From positions 1,116,001 to 1,180,000 of the forward strand of contig NZ_MOBK01000001.1 of the NCBI RefSeq assembly GCF_003732265.1: a stretch of 64,000 bases of DNA, read 5' to 3'. The DNA comes from Pseudomonas brassicacearum. Lineage in GTDB: Bacteria; Pseudomonadota; Gammaproteobacteria; Pseudomonadales; Pseudomonadaceae. This document shows positions 1 through 8,256 of this stretch, in pieces; the stretch's first letter is position 1; the number at the start of each line of letters is the position of its first letter. Both the position numbers and the translations under genes were made by a program. The notes beneath the pieces are model-generated. The model was not told the DNA's origin, ran no database searches, and saw only the letters and a program-made list of their open reading frames with translations.

Positions 1-77
1 CTCCCTAGACTCCGGCCTATAACTAGGCATCGCCGCTCTCCTGGCGCCGCCGTGACAATAAAGCCTGGAGGATGAAC

Positions 78-3000
78 ATGAGTGCGTCCCCGTCTCTGGA
101 TGACAAATACATCCAGCACAGCGGAAAAGTTTTGCTCACCGGGATTCAGGCGCTGGTGCGTCTGCCTCTGATGCAGCGCCAACGCGACCTGGCCAGTGGT
201 CTGAATACCGCCGGGTTCATTTCCGGCTATCGTGGTTCGCCACTGGGTGGTTTCGACCAGGCCTTGTGGAAGGCCCGTGACTATCTAAAGGAGCACCACA
301 CGGTGTTCCATCCGGGCATGAACGAGGATCTCGCCGCCACATCGATCTGGGGGACACAGCAAGTCAATCTGTTCGAGGGTGCGACTTACGATGGCGTGTT
401 CGGCATGTGGTATGGCAAAGGCCCGGGCGTGGACCGCTGCGGTGATGTGTTCCGCCACGCCAACGCTGCCGGCACCTCGCAATTTGGCGGTGTGCTGGCC
501 ATCGCCGGTGATGACCATGGCGCCCGTTCCTCCTCGCTGCCCCATCAGACCGAACACATTTTCAAAGCGGTCATGATGCCGGTACTGGCGCCGTCGGGCG
601 TGCAGGAATACCTCGACTACGGCATGCACGGCTGGGCCATGTCGCGTTATTCCGGTTGCTGGGTTGCCCTCAAAGCGGTGGCCGATACGGTGGAAAGCGC
701 GGCCGTTGTCGACATCGATATTCATCGCGTACAGCCAATCATTCCCGATATCCCGCTGCCCGAAGGCGGCTTGAATATCCGCTGGCCTGACCCGCCCCTG
801 GCGCAGGAACAACGCCTGCTTGAACACAAGCTATATGCCGCCCTCGCCTATGCCCGGGTCAACCGTCTCGACCGGATCGTGATGGACTCGCCGAAAGCAC
901 GTATCGGCATTATCACGTCCGGAAAGTCATACCTCGACGTGTGCCAGGCGCTGAAAATCCTCGGCATCGACGAAACACTCGCGCAGCAGATCGGCCTTCG
1001 CGTGTACAAGGTCGGCATGGTATGGCCGCTGGTGGCTGAAGGCGTGCGGCAGTTTGCCGAGGGCCTGGAAGAAATCGTGGTGGTGGAAGAAAAACGCCAC
1101 ATGATCGAGTACCAGTTGAAGGAAGAACTCTACAACTGGCGCGAAGACGTTCGCCCGCGCATCGTCGGCAAGTTTGACGACAAGGGCGAATGGAGCCTGC
1201 CGCACACCGGGTGGTTGCTGCCGGCCACTAACGACCTGACCCCGGCGATGATCGCCCGTGCGCTGGCCAAGCGTATCTTGCGCCTGCATCAGAGCGGCGC
1301 GCTGCAAATCAGCCTGGCCGTGCTGGACGCGCAACTGGCCAGCAAAGGCCAGTTCAGCAACCTGATGGAACGGGTGCCCCACTACTGTTCCGGTTGCCCG
1401 CACAACACCTCGACCAAGGTCCCGCAGGGCAGTCGTGCGCTGGCCGGCATCGGCTGCCACTACATGGCGGCATGGATCTACCCGCAGACCCAGACCTTCA
1501 GCCAGATGGGCGGCGAAGGCGTGGCATGGATCGGCCAGGCGCCTTTCACCAAGACCCAGCACGTCTTCGCCAACCTGGGCGACGGCACCTATTTCCACTC
1601 CGGCATTCTTGCGATTCGCGCCGCTATCGCGGCCAAGGTGCAAATCACCTACAAAATTCTCTACAACGATGCCGTGGCCATGACCGGCGGACAACCCGTG
1701 GACGGCACCCTCAGCGTCGCGCAGATCAGCCGGCAGCTCGCGGCCGAAGGCGTACAGCGGATCGTGGTCGTCAGCGAGGATGTCGAAAAATACCAGTACA
1801 TCCATGACCTGGCAGACGGCGTGCCGGTGCTGCGTCGCGACAAGATGGATGAAGTGCAGGAACAGTTGCGCCAGTTCCAGGGTGTATCCGCAATTATCTA
1901 TGACCAGACCTGTGCCGCGGAAAAACGTCGGCGCCGTAAACGCGGCAAGTTCCCGGACCCGGCACGTCGGGTCGTGATCAACGAAGCGGTGTGTGAAGGC
2001 TGTGGCGATTGCAGCAGCAAGTCCAACTGCATGTCGGTGGTGGCCGTGGAAACCGAATACGGCCGCAAGCGTGAAATCGATCAGTCCTCTTGCAACAAAG
2101 ACTTCACCTGCCTCAACGGTTTTTGCCCGAGTTTTGTCACGGTCGAAGGCGGCACCTTGCGCAAACCCAAGGCCCTGGCGGCCGCGAAGGATGACGTGTG
2201 GGATTTGCCGACGCCCGCGACCGTCGCGCTGGTTGAGCCTTACAGCATCCTGGTCACTGGAGTGGGCGGCACGGGCGTGGTGACTATCGGCGCCCTGCTG
2301 GGGATGGCGGCGTTCATCGAAGGCAAAGGCACGCTCAATCTGGACATGGCCGGCATGGCGCAAAAAGGCGGCGCGGTGTGGTCGCACATCCGCATTGCCG
2401 CGCACCAGGAACAGCTGTTTGCCCCCCGGATTGCCGAGGGTGAAGCCGCCCTGCTGCTCGGTTGCGACCTGGTGGTCAGCGCCAACACCGAAACCCTGTC
2501 CAAGCTGCGGCACGGCGTCACCCACGCGTTGATCAACAGCGAGGAAAACATCACCAGCGCCTTTGTGCGTACCTTCGCTCAGCAAGCGGAAAGCGGTGAT
2601 TTGCTCAAGCACCCCGATCCGAAGTTCCAGACCCAAAGCATGTCGGCACAAATTGCCGAAGCGGTCGGTTCTGACCAGGCGGACTTTATCGATGCAAGCA
2701 AAATTGCCACGGCGCTGATGGGCGACTCGATTGCCACCAACACCTTCATGCTCGGCTATGCCTACCAGAAAGGTTGGTTGCCGGTGGGTAAAGCGGCGCT
2801 GCTACAGGCCATCAAACTGAATGGCACGGCGGTACCCTTTAACCTTTCAGCCTTTGACTGGGGCCGGTGCACCGCCCATGACCTGCCAAGGGTACTGCGC
2901 AAGCTGGAGGCCGGCAAAGTACGCAGCGCAGACCGTCAGCTGTCACAAAGCCTGGAAGAAACGCTGGCACGACGCACTGAGTTCCTCACGGCCTACCAGA

Positions 3001-3641
3001 ACAAGGCCTATGCCCAGCGTTATCAGCAACGGGTCGAAGCATTCATGAAGGCGGAAACGGCACTGCTTGGGCAACCGGGTAAACTCTCGGCAAGCGTCGC
3101 CCGCTACTACTTTAAAGTGCTGGCGATCAAGGATGAATACGAAGTGGCGCGTCTGTTTACCGATGGCCAATTCCTGGAAAAAATCCAGGCCAACTTCGAG
3201 GGCGACTACCGCCTGCGCTTCCATCTGGCACCGCCGCTGCTGAACGATAACGGCTCCGGTCGCGAACCGAAGAAACGCAGTTTCGGCCCGTGGATGCTGC
3301 AAGGCTTCAAGCTGCTGGCCAAGCTCAAGTTCCTGCGCAACACCTGGCTCGATCCGTTCGGCCGTACCCATGAACGCAAGGTGGAGCGCAACTGGCTGGC
3401 CAACTACGAACGCATCCTCGACCTCGTGCTGACGGGTTTGACTGCCGAAAATCTGAGCCTGGCTCAGGAGTTGGTGGAGCTGCCTGAAAGTGTTCGCGGG
3501 TACGGTCCGGTGAAAGAGCGATTCCTCGGTCACGCGCAACAGCGCCAGACGCAGTTGTTGGTGCAGTGGCGCACTGGCTCGACCGGACAATTTCATGATG
3601 CCAGCCAGGGCAACCGTAAAATCGCGGTGACCCAACTTTAA
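78..3641 (+). CDS. Fused indolepyruvate:ferredoxin oxidoreductase-type 2-oxoacid oxidoreductase
   Basis: A protein of about 1187 residues with the layout of the fused indolepyruvate:ferredoxin oxidoreductase family, which converts aryl or branched 2-oxoacids with CoA into acyl-CoA, CO2 and reduced ferredoxin. The N-terminal part is the TPP-dependent alpha region. A Cys-rich segment follows near residues 639-651 (CEGCGDC...C) and 672-685 (C...CLNGFC), expected to hold Fe-S clusters. From about residue 725 comes the gamma domain with a glycine-rich GVGGTGVV motif. The ATG at 78 is preferred over the one at 72 because the GGAGG at 67-71 is 6 nt from it and abuts the other. It stands alone ahead of folE and upstream of the acyl-CoA catabolic operon, so it may supply an acyl-CoA there; that link is inference. 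The substrate cannot be read from the sequence. Confidence 0.9.
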   Translation: MSASPSLDDKYIQHSGKVLLTGIQALVRLPLMQRQRDLASGLNTAGFISGYRGSPLGGFDQALWKARDYLKEHHTVFHPGMNEDLAATSIWGTQQVNLFEGATYDGVFGMWYGKGPGVDRCGDVFRHANAAGTSQFGGVLAIAGDDHGARSSSLPHQTEHIFKAVMMPVLAPSGVQEYLDYGMHGWAMSRYSGCWVALKAVADTVESAAVVDIDIHRVQPIIPDIPLPEGGLNIRWPDPPLAQEQRLLEHKLYAALAYARVNRLDRIVMDSPKARIGIITSGKSYLDVCQALKILGIDETLAQQIGLRVYKVGMVWPLVAEGVRQFAEGLEEIVVVEEKRHMIEYQLKEELYNWREDVRPRIVGKFDDKGEWSLPHTGWLLPATNDLTPAMIARALAKRILRLHQSGALQISLAVLDAQLASKGQFSNLMERVPHYCSGCPHNTSTKVPQGSRALAGIGCHYMAAWIYPQTQTFSQMGGEGVAWIGQAPFTKTQHVFANLGDGTYFHSGILAIRAAIAAKVQITYKILYNDAVAMTGGQPVDGTLSVAQISRQLAAEGVQRIVVVSEDVEKYQYIHDLADGVPVLRRDKMDEVQEQLRQFQGVSAIIYDQTCAAEKRRRRKRGKFPDPARRVVINEAVCEGCGDCSSKSNCMSVVAVETEYGRKREIDQSSCNKDFTCLNGFCPSFVTVEGGTLRKPKALAAAKDDVWDLPTPATVALVEPYSILVTGVGGTGVVTIGALLGMAAFIEGKGTLNLDMAGMAQKGGAVWSHIRIAAHQEQLFAPRIAEGEAALLLGCDLVVSANTETLSKLRHGVTHALINSEENITSAFVRTFAQQAESGDLLKHPDPKFQTQSMSAQIAEAVGSDQADFIDASKIATALMGDSIATNTFMLGYAYQKGWLPVGKAALLQAIKLNGTAVPFNLSAFDWGRCTAHDLPRVLRKLEAGKVRSADRQLSQSLEETLARRTEFLTAYQNKAYAQRYQQRVEAFMKAETALLGQPGKLSASVARYYFKVLAIKDEYEVARLFTDGQFLEKIQANFEGDYRLRFHLAPPLLNDNGSGREPKKRSFGPWMLQGFKLLAKLKFLRNTWLDPFGRTHERKVERNWLANYERILDLVLTGLTAENLSLAQELVELPESVRGYGPVKERFLGHAQQRQTQLLVQWRTGSTGQFHDASQGNRKIAVTQL

Positions 3642-3648
3642 ACCTCAT

Positions 3649-3670
3649 AGCCCGCGCTTCGGCGCGGGCT
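3649..3670 (+). terminator. Hairpin after the oxidoreductase gene
   Basis: A perfect 9-bp stem (AGCCCGCGC / GCGCGGGCT) with a TTCG tetraloop begins 8 nt after the stop. No strong T-run follows, so it may be an imperfect intrinsic terminator or an mRNA-stabilising hairpin before folE. Confidence 0.55.
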
Positions 3671-3720
3671 AGATGTTTGCGCTCATCGGCAAGGCGCAGT
3701 CAAAAACAATAAGGTGAGCA

Positions 3721-4278
3721 ATGAACGAAGAACTGGCTAACCACTACCGTGAAATTCTCCAGGGTGTCGGCGAAGATCCAGAACGAGAAGGCTTGCGGGA
3801 CACGCCAAAACGCGCGGCAAAAGCCATGCAGTACCTGTGTCATGGCTACCAGCAAAGCCTCGAACAGATCGTCAATGGCGCGTTGTTTGAATCGGACAAC
3901 GATGAGATGGTCATCGTCCGGGACATCGAACTTTACTCCCTGTGCGAACACCATCTACTGCCGTTTATTGGCAAGGCCCATGTCGCCTATATCCCGACGG
4001 GCAACGTGCTGGGGCTGTCGAAAATCGCGCGTATTGTCGATATGTTCGCCCGTCGTTTGCAGATTCAGGAAAACCTGACACGGCAGATTGCCGACGCCAT
4101 TGCCCAAGTGACTGATGCTGCCGGGGTGGCGGTGGTGATCGAGGCCAAGCACATGTGCATGATGATGCGAGGCGTGGAGAAGCAAAACTCGGTGATGAGC
4201 ACCTCGGTGATGCTCGGCGCCTTCCGCGAGTCGTACAACACCCGCCAGGAGTTTTTACAACTGATCCGCGGTCGCTAG
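3721..4278 (+). CDS. folE: GTP cyclohydrolase I
   Basis: This 185-residue protein has the length and motifs of type I GTP cyclohydrolase, which converts GTP to 7,8-dihydroneopterin triphosphate, the first step to tetrahydrofolate and tetrahydromonapterin. Visible are the zinc and active-site segment [10 protein letters not shown], the [11 protein letters not shown] stretch, and the second zinc-site Cys in [18 protein letters not shown] lies just ahead of the ATG. Pseudomonads commonly carry more than one folE copy. This one lies beside catabolic genes rather than other folate genes, so it could serve a specialised pterin need, but nothing in the sequence proves that. Confidence 0.95.
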   Translation: MNEELANHYREILQGVGEDPEREGLRDTPKRAAKAMQYLCHGYQQSLEQIVNGALFESDNDEMVIVRDIELYSLCEHHLLPFIGKAHVAYIPTGNVLGLSKIARIVDMFARRLQIQENLTRQIADAIAQVTDAAGVAVVIEAKHMCMMMRGVEKQNSVMSTSVMLGAFRESYNTRQEFLQLIRGR

Positions 4279-4317
4279 GCGTGTGTGCCGGGTTCGCCCA
4301 GGCACACCGCCTGCCAC

Positions 4318-5073
4318 TCAACTGAGCATCAACATCCCGCCGTCGACCACCAGTGTCTGACCGGTGACAAACCGCGAACCGTCGCCAGCAAGAAATACCA
4401 GCACGGGGGCCAGGTCCCGGGCCGGTTCGCCCAGCTTTCCGCCGATCGGCACTTGCCCGGCCATGTACGCATCGTGCTGCTGCAATTGCTCGGCGCTCAT
4501 ACTCGCGCGGGTGGCGTCGTACATCGGCGTCCACATCGCCGGAGCGATGGCGTTGACGGTAATGCCCAATGGGCCCCACTCCCGCGCCACCGTGCGTGTC
4601 CATGCCAGTACAGCGCCCTTGCTCGCGGCGTAATGGGCTTTGCCCGGCTGTCCGAGCACACCTGCTGCCGAGGCGAAATTGATGATCCGCCCGCCGCTGC
4701 CCTTGAGCAGCTCATAGGCCGCGCGGTTGGTCAGGAAAGTGCCACGGGTATTCACCGCAAAGACCTTTTCCCACTCGTCCAGCGTAATGCTGTCGGCGCT
4801 GGCATTGGGCGCGATGCCCGCGGCATGCACCAGCACATCCAGCCCGTTGAGCTGATCAGTGGCCCAGGCAAAAGCCGCGTCCACCGATTGACTGTCAGCG
4901 ATATCGCAGACTCGCGTGTGCGCCCAACCACCACCGTCACCGGTTATCGAGGCCGCTTCGCCCAGATCCAGGCTGACGACATAGGCCCCCTCCTCCACAA
5001 ACGCCTTCACCACTGCCGCGCCAATACCGCGGGCGCCCCCTGTGACGATGATCCGTTTACCGGCCAGTTGCAT
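4318..5073 (-). CDS. SDR family oxidoreductase (last gene of the acyl-CoA operon)
   Basis: A 251-residue classical short-chain dehydrogenase/reductase. It has the cofactor motif TGGARGIG near the N-terminus, the structural motif HAAG, a catalytic Ser in NFASAAG, the YAASK catalytic motif, and a typical VVDGGM C-terminal end. The ATG is preceded by AGAGGAACAGCCC. It begins 26 nt after the phosphotransferase gene and is the distal member of the five-gene minus-strand operon. A 3-hydroxyacyl-CoA or secondary-alcohol dehydrogenase role would suit the neighbours. The exact substrate is unknown. Confidence 0.88.
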   Translation of the reverse strand: MQLAGKRIIVTGGARGIGAAVVKAFVEEGAYVVSLDLGEAASITGDGGGWAHTRVCDIADSQSVDAAFAWATDQLNGLDVLVHAAGIAPNASADSITLDEWEKVFAVNTRGTFLTNRAAYELLKGSGGRIINFASAAGVLGQPGKAHYAASKGAVLAWTRTVAREWGPLGITVNAIAPAMWTPMYDATRASMSAEQLQQHDAYMAGQVPIGGKLGEPARDLAPVLVFLAGDGSRFVTGQTLVVDGGMLMLS

Positions 5074-5099
5074 GGGCTGTTCCTCTTGTTTGGGATTTG

Positions 5100-6152
5100 T
5101 CAGGCTGATTGATCAATGCGCTGCAACGCTGCCGCGAAAAGGCGCAGCGCCGAGGCGTGGTGCTTTTCACCCGTGGCTCTGGAGGCTTTACCCGCACAGG
5201 CACGGGCATGGCTGACTTCAAGAAAGATGCCGAGCTTGAAACCCGCCAACACCAGATACCAGGTGAAGTCCGCCAACGAACGTGAGCTGCCGGCGCGGTA
5301 ATGGGCGACCAATTCCTCACTGCTGCAAAAGCCATCCCAGGGATGGACTTCGATGGTGCCCGCCCCGCGACCGTCGGCACCGGGCCAGGTCACCACCAGC
5401 CAGGCAAGGTCGAGCAAGGGATCACCGACGGTCGCCAGTTCCCAATCGACCACGGCAGCCAGCTCCCCGTTGTCGTGCCGGAACATGACATTGGACAGGT
5501 GAAAATCACCATGCTGGATACCGGCCTGGAATTGCTGCGGGCAATGATCGCTTAACCAGTTGGCTAAGCGTTCGAGCCCCGGCAAGCCACTCGCACCGGG
5601 CCAACCGGGATAGTCTTTGACACTGTCCAGCTGCGCCAACCAGCGTGACACCTGTCGCTGATGAAACCCTTCAGGCCGACCAAAATCCGCCAGCCCCACG
5701 GCCTGGTAGTCAATTTCGCCCAAGCGCAAAAGCGCATCCACCATGGCCAGTCCCATGCGCCTGCGCATGGCAGGCTGCTGTGCGTGCGGCACCGGCAAGC
5801 CCGCCGCACTGTTGGGATTAAAACCCTGCACCGGCTCCATCAAGTAGAAACTGGCGCCCAAAACAGACGGGTCAATACAGTCGGCTATCAAACCGGCATG
5901 GGGCACTTGTGAGCCGGCCAATGCCTTGAGCAAACGTGCTTCGCGGGCAATGGTTTTACCGCCGATCTCGCACAATTCCCTGGAAGGCCGACGCAATACG
6001 AATTCACGCGACCCACGCCGAAAGCGCAGCAACAGATTTTGTGTACCGCCGGTCAAGCGTATCGGCGCCTCGATGGAGCCGCTTTCCAGGCCTTGGGAAT
6101 CCATCCAATCGGCCAGACGCTCAAGGTCGACCATATCCTGCCAATCGTTCAT
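5100..6152 (-). CDS. Phosphotransferase family protein (APH fold), LvaA/ACAD10-11 kinase-like
   Basis: A 350-residue aminoglycoside-phosphotransferase-fold protein. It carries the Brenner-type catalytic loop HGDFHLSNVMF and the metal-binding VVDWELATVGDPLLDLAW. The chosen ATG overlaps the stop of the upstream acyl-CoA dehydrogenase as ATGA, with GCGGGA just upstream; a longer reading would run deep into the dehydrogenase. This kinase next to this dehydrogenase type matches LvaA with LvaC of levulinate catabolism and the fused kinase-dehydrogenase ACAD10/11, where the hydroxyl of a 4-hydroxyacyl-CoA is phosphorylated and then eliminated. No small LvaB partner is seen. The function here is inferred from family and coupling. 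Confidence 0.85.
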   Translation of the reverse strand: MNDWQDMVDLERLADWMDSQGLESGSIEAPIRLTGGTQNLLLRFRRGSREFVLRRPSRELCEIGGKTIAREARLLKALAGSQVPHAGLIADCIDPSVLGASFYLMEPVQGFNPNSAAGLPVPHAQQPAMRRRMGLAMVDALLRLGEIDYQAVGLADFGRPEGFHQRQVSRWLAQLDSVKDYPGWPGASGLPGLERLANWLSDHCPQQFQAGIQHGDFHLSNVMFRHDNGELAAVVDWELATVGDPLLDLAWLVVTWPGADGRGAGTIEVHPWDGFCSSEELVAHYRAGSSRSLADFTWYLVLAGFKLGIFLEVSHARACAGKASRATGEKHHASALRLFAAALQRIDQSA

Positions 6153-7444
6153 ACATCCCGCTCGCCAAGGGTGGCCAGCACGTCGGCGTATTTTTCCCGA
6201 GCACGGGCCGCGGCGGTGGGCCGGTGGTAATCGGGGAACAATTCGTCGCAAGGCTGATAATCGCGCAGCAACTGTTTAGCCACCGTGACTTTGTGCACCT
6301 CAGTTGGCCCGTCGGCCAGTCCCATCTGGAAAGAACGCACGATGTAACCGGTAAACGGCATTTCGTCACTGACCCCTAGCGAGCCATGCACATGCAGGGC
6401 TCGTGCAGCAATGTCATGCAGAATCTTTGGCATGACGGACTTCACCGCAGCGATGTCTTTGCGCACCCGTTTGTAATCCTGATACTGGTCGATGCGCCAC
6501 GCCGTGCGCATCACCAGCAAACGAAACTGTTCCAGCTCGACCCATGAGTCGGCAATTTTTTCCTGGACCATCTGCTTGTCCGCCAGACGACTGCCTTGCG
6601 TACTGCGCGACAGGGATCGTTCACACAGCGCATCCAGGGCTTTTTGTGCCTGGCCAATGACGCGCATGGCGTGGTGCACGCGGCCGCCACCCAATCGTAC
6701 CTGGGCCACAACAAATGCCTGCCCGGGCGCGCCGAGCATATCGCTCGCGGGCACTCGCACCTTGTCGAATGACAGATAAGCATGGGTGGCGGCCGGGTCA
6801 TCGGCGATACCGACGTTGCGGATAATGCTCACCCCAGGTGCGTCAGCAGCGACGATAAACATCGACATGCCTTCGTACACCGAGACATTTTTATCGGTCA
6901 CCGCCATCACGATATAGAACGCTGCGTAGCGGGCATTGGAGGCAAACCATTTTTCGCCACTCAGCAGCCAGTCATCGCCATCGCGCACCGCTTCGGTGGT
7001 GAACACCGCGGGGTCCGCGCCGCCCTGCGGTTCGGTCATGGCGAAGCAGGACACGATATCGCCATCGAGCAACGGTTGCAGGTAGCGCTGCTTCTGCGCC
7101 GGAGTGCCGTAGTGGGCAAGGATTTCGCCATTGCCGGAATCCGGCGCCTGGCAGCCAAACACGATCGGGCCAAACAGCGATCGGCCGAGAATTTCATTGA
7201 TCAGTGCCAGGCGCACCTGACCGTACCCGGCCCCGCCCAATTCCGGACCCAAGTGACACGCCCACAACTTGCGTGCTTTCACCTGCGCCTGCAACGGTTT
7301 GACCAATTGCTTGAACAGCGGGTCATGGATATTCCATGGGCTGCCCAATACATGGTCGAGGGGCTCGACTTCCTCACGCACAAACTGCTCGATCCAATCC
7401 AGTTCCGCTTGAAACTCGGGGTCGGTCTGAAAGTCCCAGGCCAT
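6149..7444 (-). CDS. Acyl-CoA dehydrogenase family protein, LvaC/ACAD11-like
   Basis: A 431-residue acyl-CoA dehydrogenase-fold flavoprotein with the FAMTEP flavin-binding segment and SGEKWFAS. Near the C-terminus the usual YEGT catalytic segment reads ADGPTEVHK, so Asp stands where medium-chain enzymes have Glu. I associate that pattern with the ACAD10/11 and LvaC group, which processes 4-phosphoryloxyacyl-CoA together with a kinase. AGGAG lies 7-8 nt before the ATG. Its stop overlaps the start of the phosphotransferase by 4 nt, suggesting translational coupling and a shared reaction. An ordinary alpha,beta-dehydrogenation remains possible. Confidence 0.9.
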   Translation of the reverse strand: MAWDFQTDPEFQAELDWIEQFVREEVEPLDHVLGSPWNIHDPLFKQLVKPLQAQVKARKLWACHLGPELGGAGYGQVRLALINEILGRSLFGPIVFGCQAPDSGNGEILAHYGTPAQKQRYLQPLLDGDIVSCFAMTEPQGGADPAVFTTEAVRDGDDWLLSGEKWFASNARYAAFYIVMAVTDKNVSVYEGMSMFIVAADAPGVSIIRNVGIADDPAATHAYLSFDKVRVPASDMLGAPGQAFVVAQVRLGGGRVHHAMRVIGQAQKALDALCERSLSRSTQGSRLADKQMVQEKIADSWVELEQFRLLVMRTAWRIDQYQDYKRVRKDIAAVKSVMPKILHDIAARALHVHGSLGVSDEMPFTGYIVRSFQMGLADGPTEVHKVTVAKQLLRDYQPCDELFPDYHRPTAAARAREKYADVLATLGERDV

Positions 7445-7468
7445 GGTGTTTCTCCTAGCAAAGAGTGA

Positions 7469-8206
7469 TCAGGCCAGCAGCATGCCGCCGTCGACCAACA
7501 GGGTTTGGCCCAGTAGATAACTCGCGAGCGGCGAGGCAAGAAACAGCGCCACGTTGGCCATGTCCTGAGGCGTGCCCAGGCGCCCTTGCGGAATCGAACG
7601 CAGTGCGCCTTCGAGGCGTTTAGGGTTGCTGGTGGTCACCCGAGTCAGCTTGGTTTCCACCAGCCCCGGGGCAATCCCATTAACCCGGATACCGTCACGG
7701 GCCCAGGCTTCGGCCAGGGTGCGAGTCAGCCCAAAAGCGCCGGTTTTCGAGGCGTTGTAGGCCGGATTTCCGCGAGTGGAGTGGAACGCTGCGGCCGAGC
7801 TGACGGTGATCATCGAACCCTTGGCCTGCATCAACAGCGGATGAAACTTCTGCGCACACACCATCAGGCTGGTGAGGTTGACGTCGAGCACATGCTTGAA
7901 GCCCTCGGTCAGAAATTCCTGACGATCGTAGAGCACCGTGCCCTGCGCTTGCACCAGCACATCCAGTTGGCTGAATGGCACACTGGCGGCCTCGATCAAT
8001 GCTGCGTCCGCGACGTCGACCTGGGCATAGTGCAGGCCCTCAAGGTTTGAGTCGGGCGAATCCTGATACGCCGCCGCAGAGGCTCGCGTACCCCAGACAT
8101 ACACCACGGCGCCACGCTGGCGAAAATTCTGCGCAATGCCATTGCCGATGCCACTGGAACCGCCGATCACCAGCACGGTTTTGCCGCTGAAATCCAACTC
8201 GTACAT
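7469..8206 (-). CDS. SDR family oxidoreductase
   Basis: A 245-residue classical SDR with cofactor motif IGGSSGIGNGIA, catalytic Ser in TVSSAAAF, the YNASK motif, PGLVET, and a VDGGM end. The ATG giving MYELDF is chosen because AAGGA lies about 7 nt upstream; an upstream in-frame start would add an unlikely 13-residue leader. The catalytic motifs look complete, unlike those of the SDR near 11.5 kb. It lies 24 nt before the acyl-CoA dehydrogenase and 50 nt after the CoA-transferase in the same operon, consistent with an NAD(P)-dependent alcohol/ketone step on an acyl-CoA intermediate. Confidence 0.87.
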   Translation of the reverse strand: MYELDFSGKTVLVIGGSSGIGNGIAQNFRQRGAVVYVWGTRASAAAYQDSPDSNLEGLHYAQVDVADAALIEAASVPFSQLDVLVQAQGTVLYDRQEFLTEGFKHVLDVNLTSLMVCAQKFHPLLMQAKGSMITVSSAAAFHSTRGNPAYNASKTGAFGLTRTLAEAWARDGIRVNGIAPGLVETKLTRVTTSNPKRLEGALRSIPQGRLGTPQDMANVALFLASPLASYLLGQTLLVDGGMLLA

Positions 8207-8256
8207 GGGTGTTCCTTGTGCTTGTCGAAGAATGCTGCCGGACAACCGGCCCGCCG

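Noticed and set aside
927..2651. Long reading frame on the minus strand opposite the ferredoxin oxidoreductase
   Set aside because: It is antisense to a well-supported gene, has His/Gly/Arg-biased composition without a domain, and reflects codon bias of the GC-rich plus-strand gene.
3721..4278. folE as a dedicated part of the catabolic island
   Set aside because: It lies on the opposite strand, separate from both operons, and pterin use by the pathway is not indicated, so it is annotated as an ordinary folE copy.
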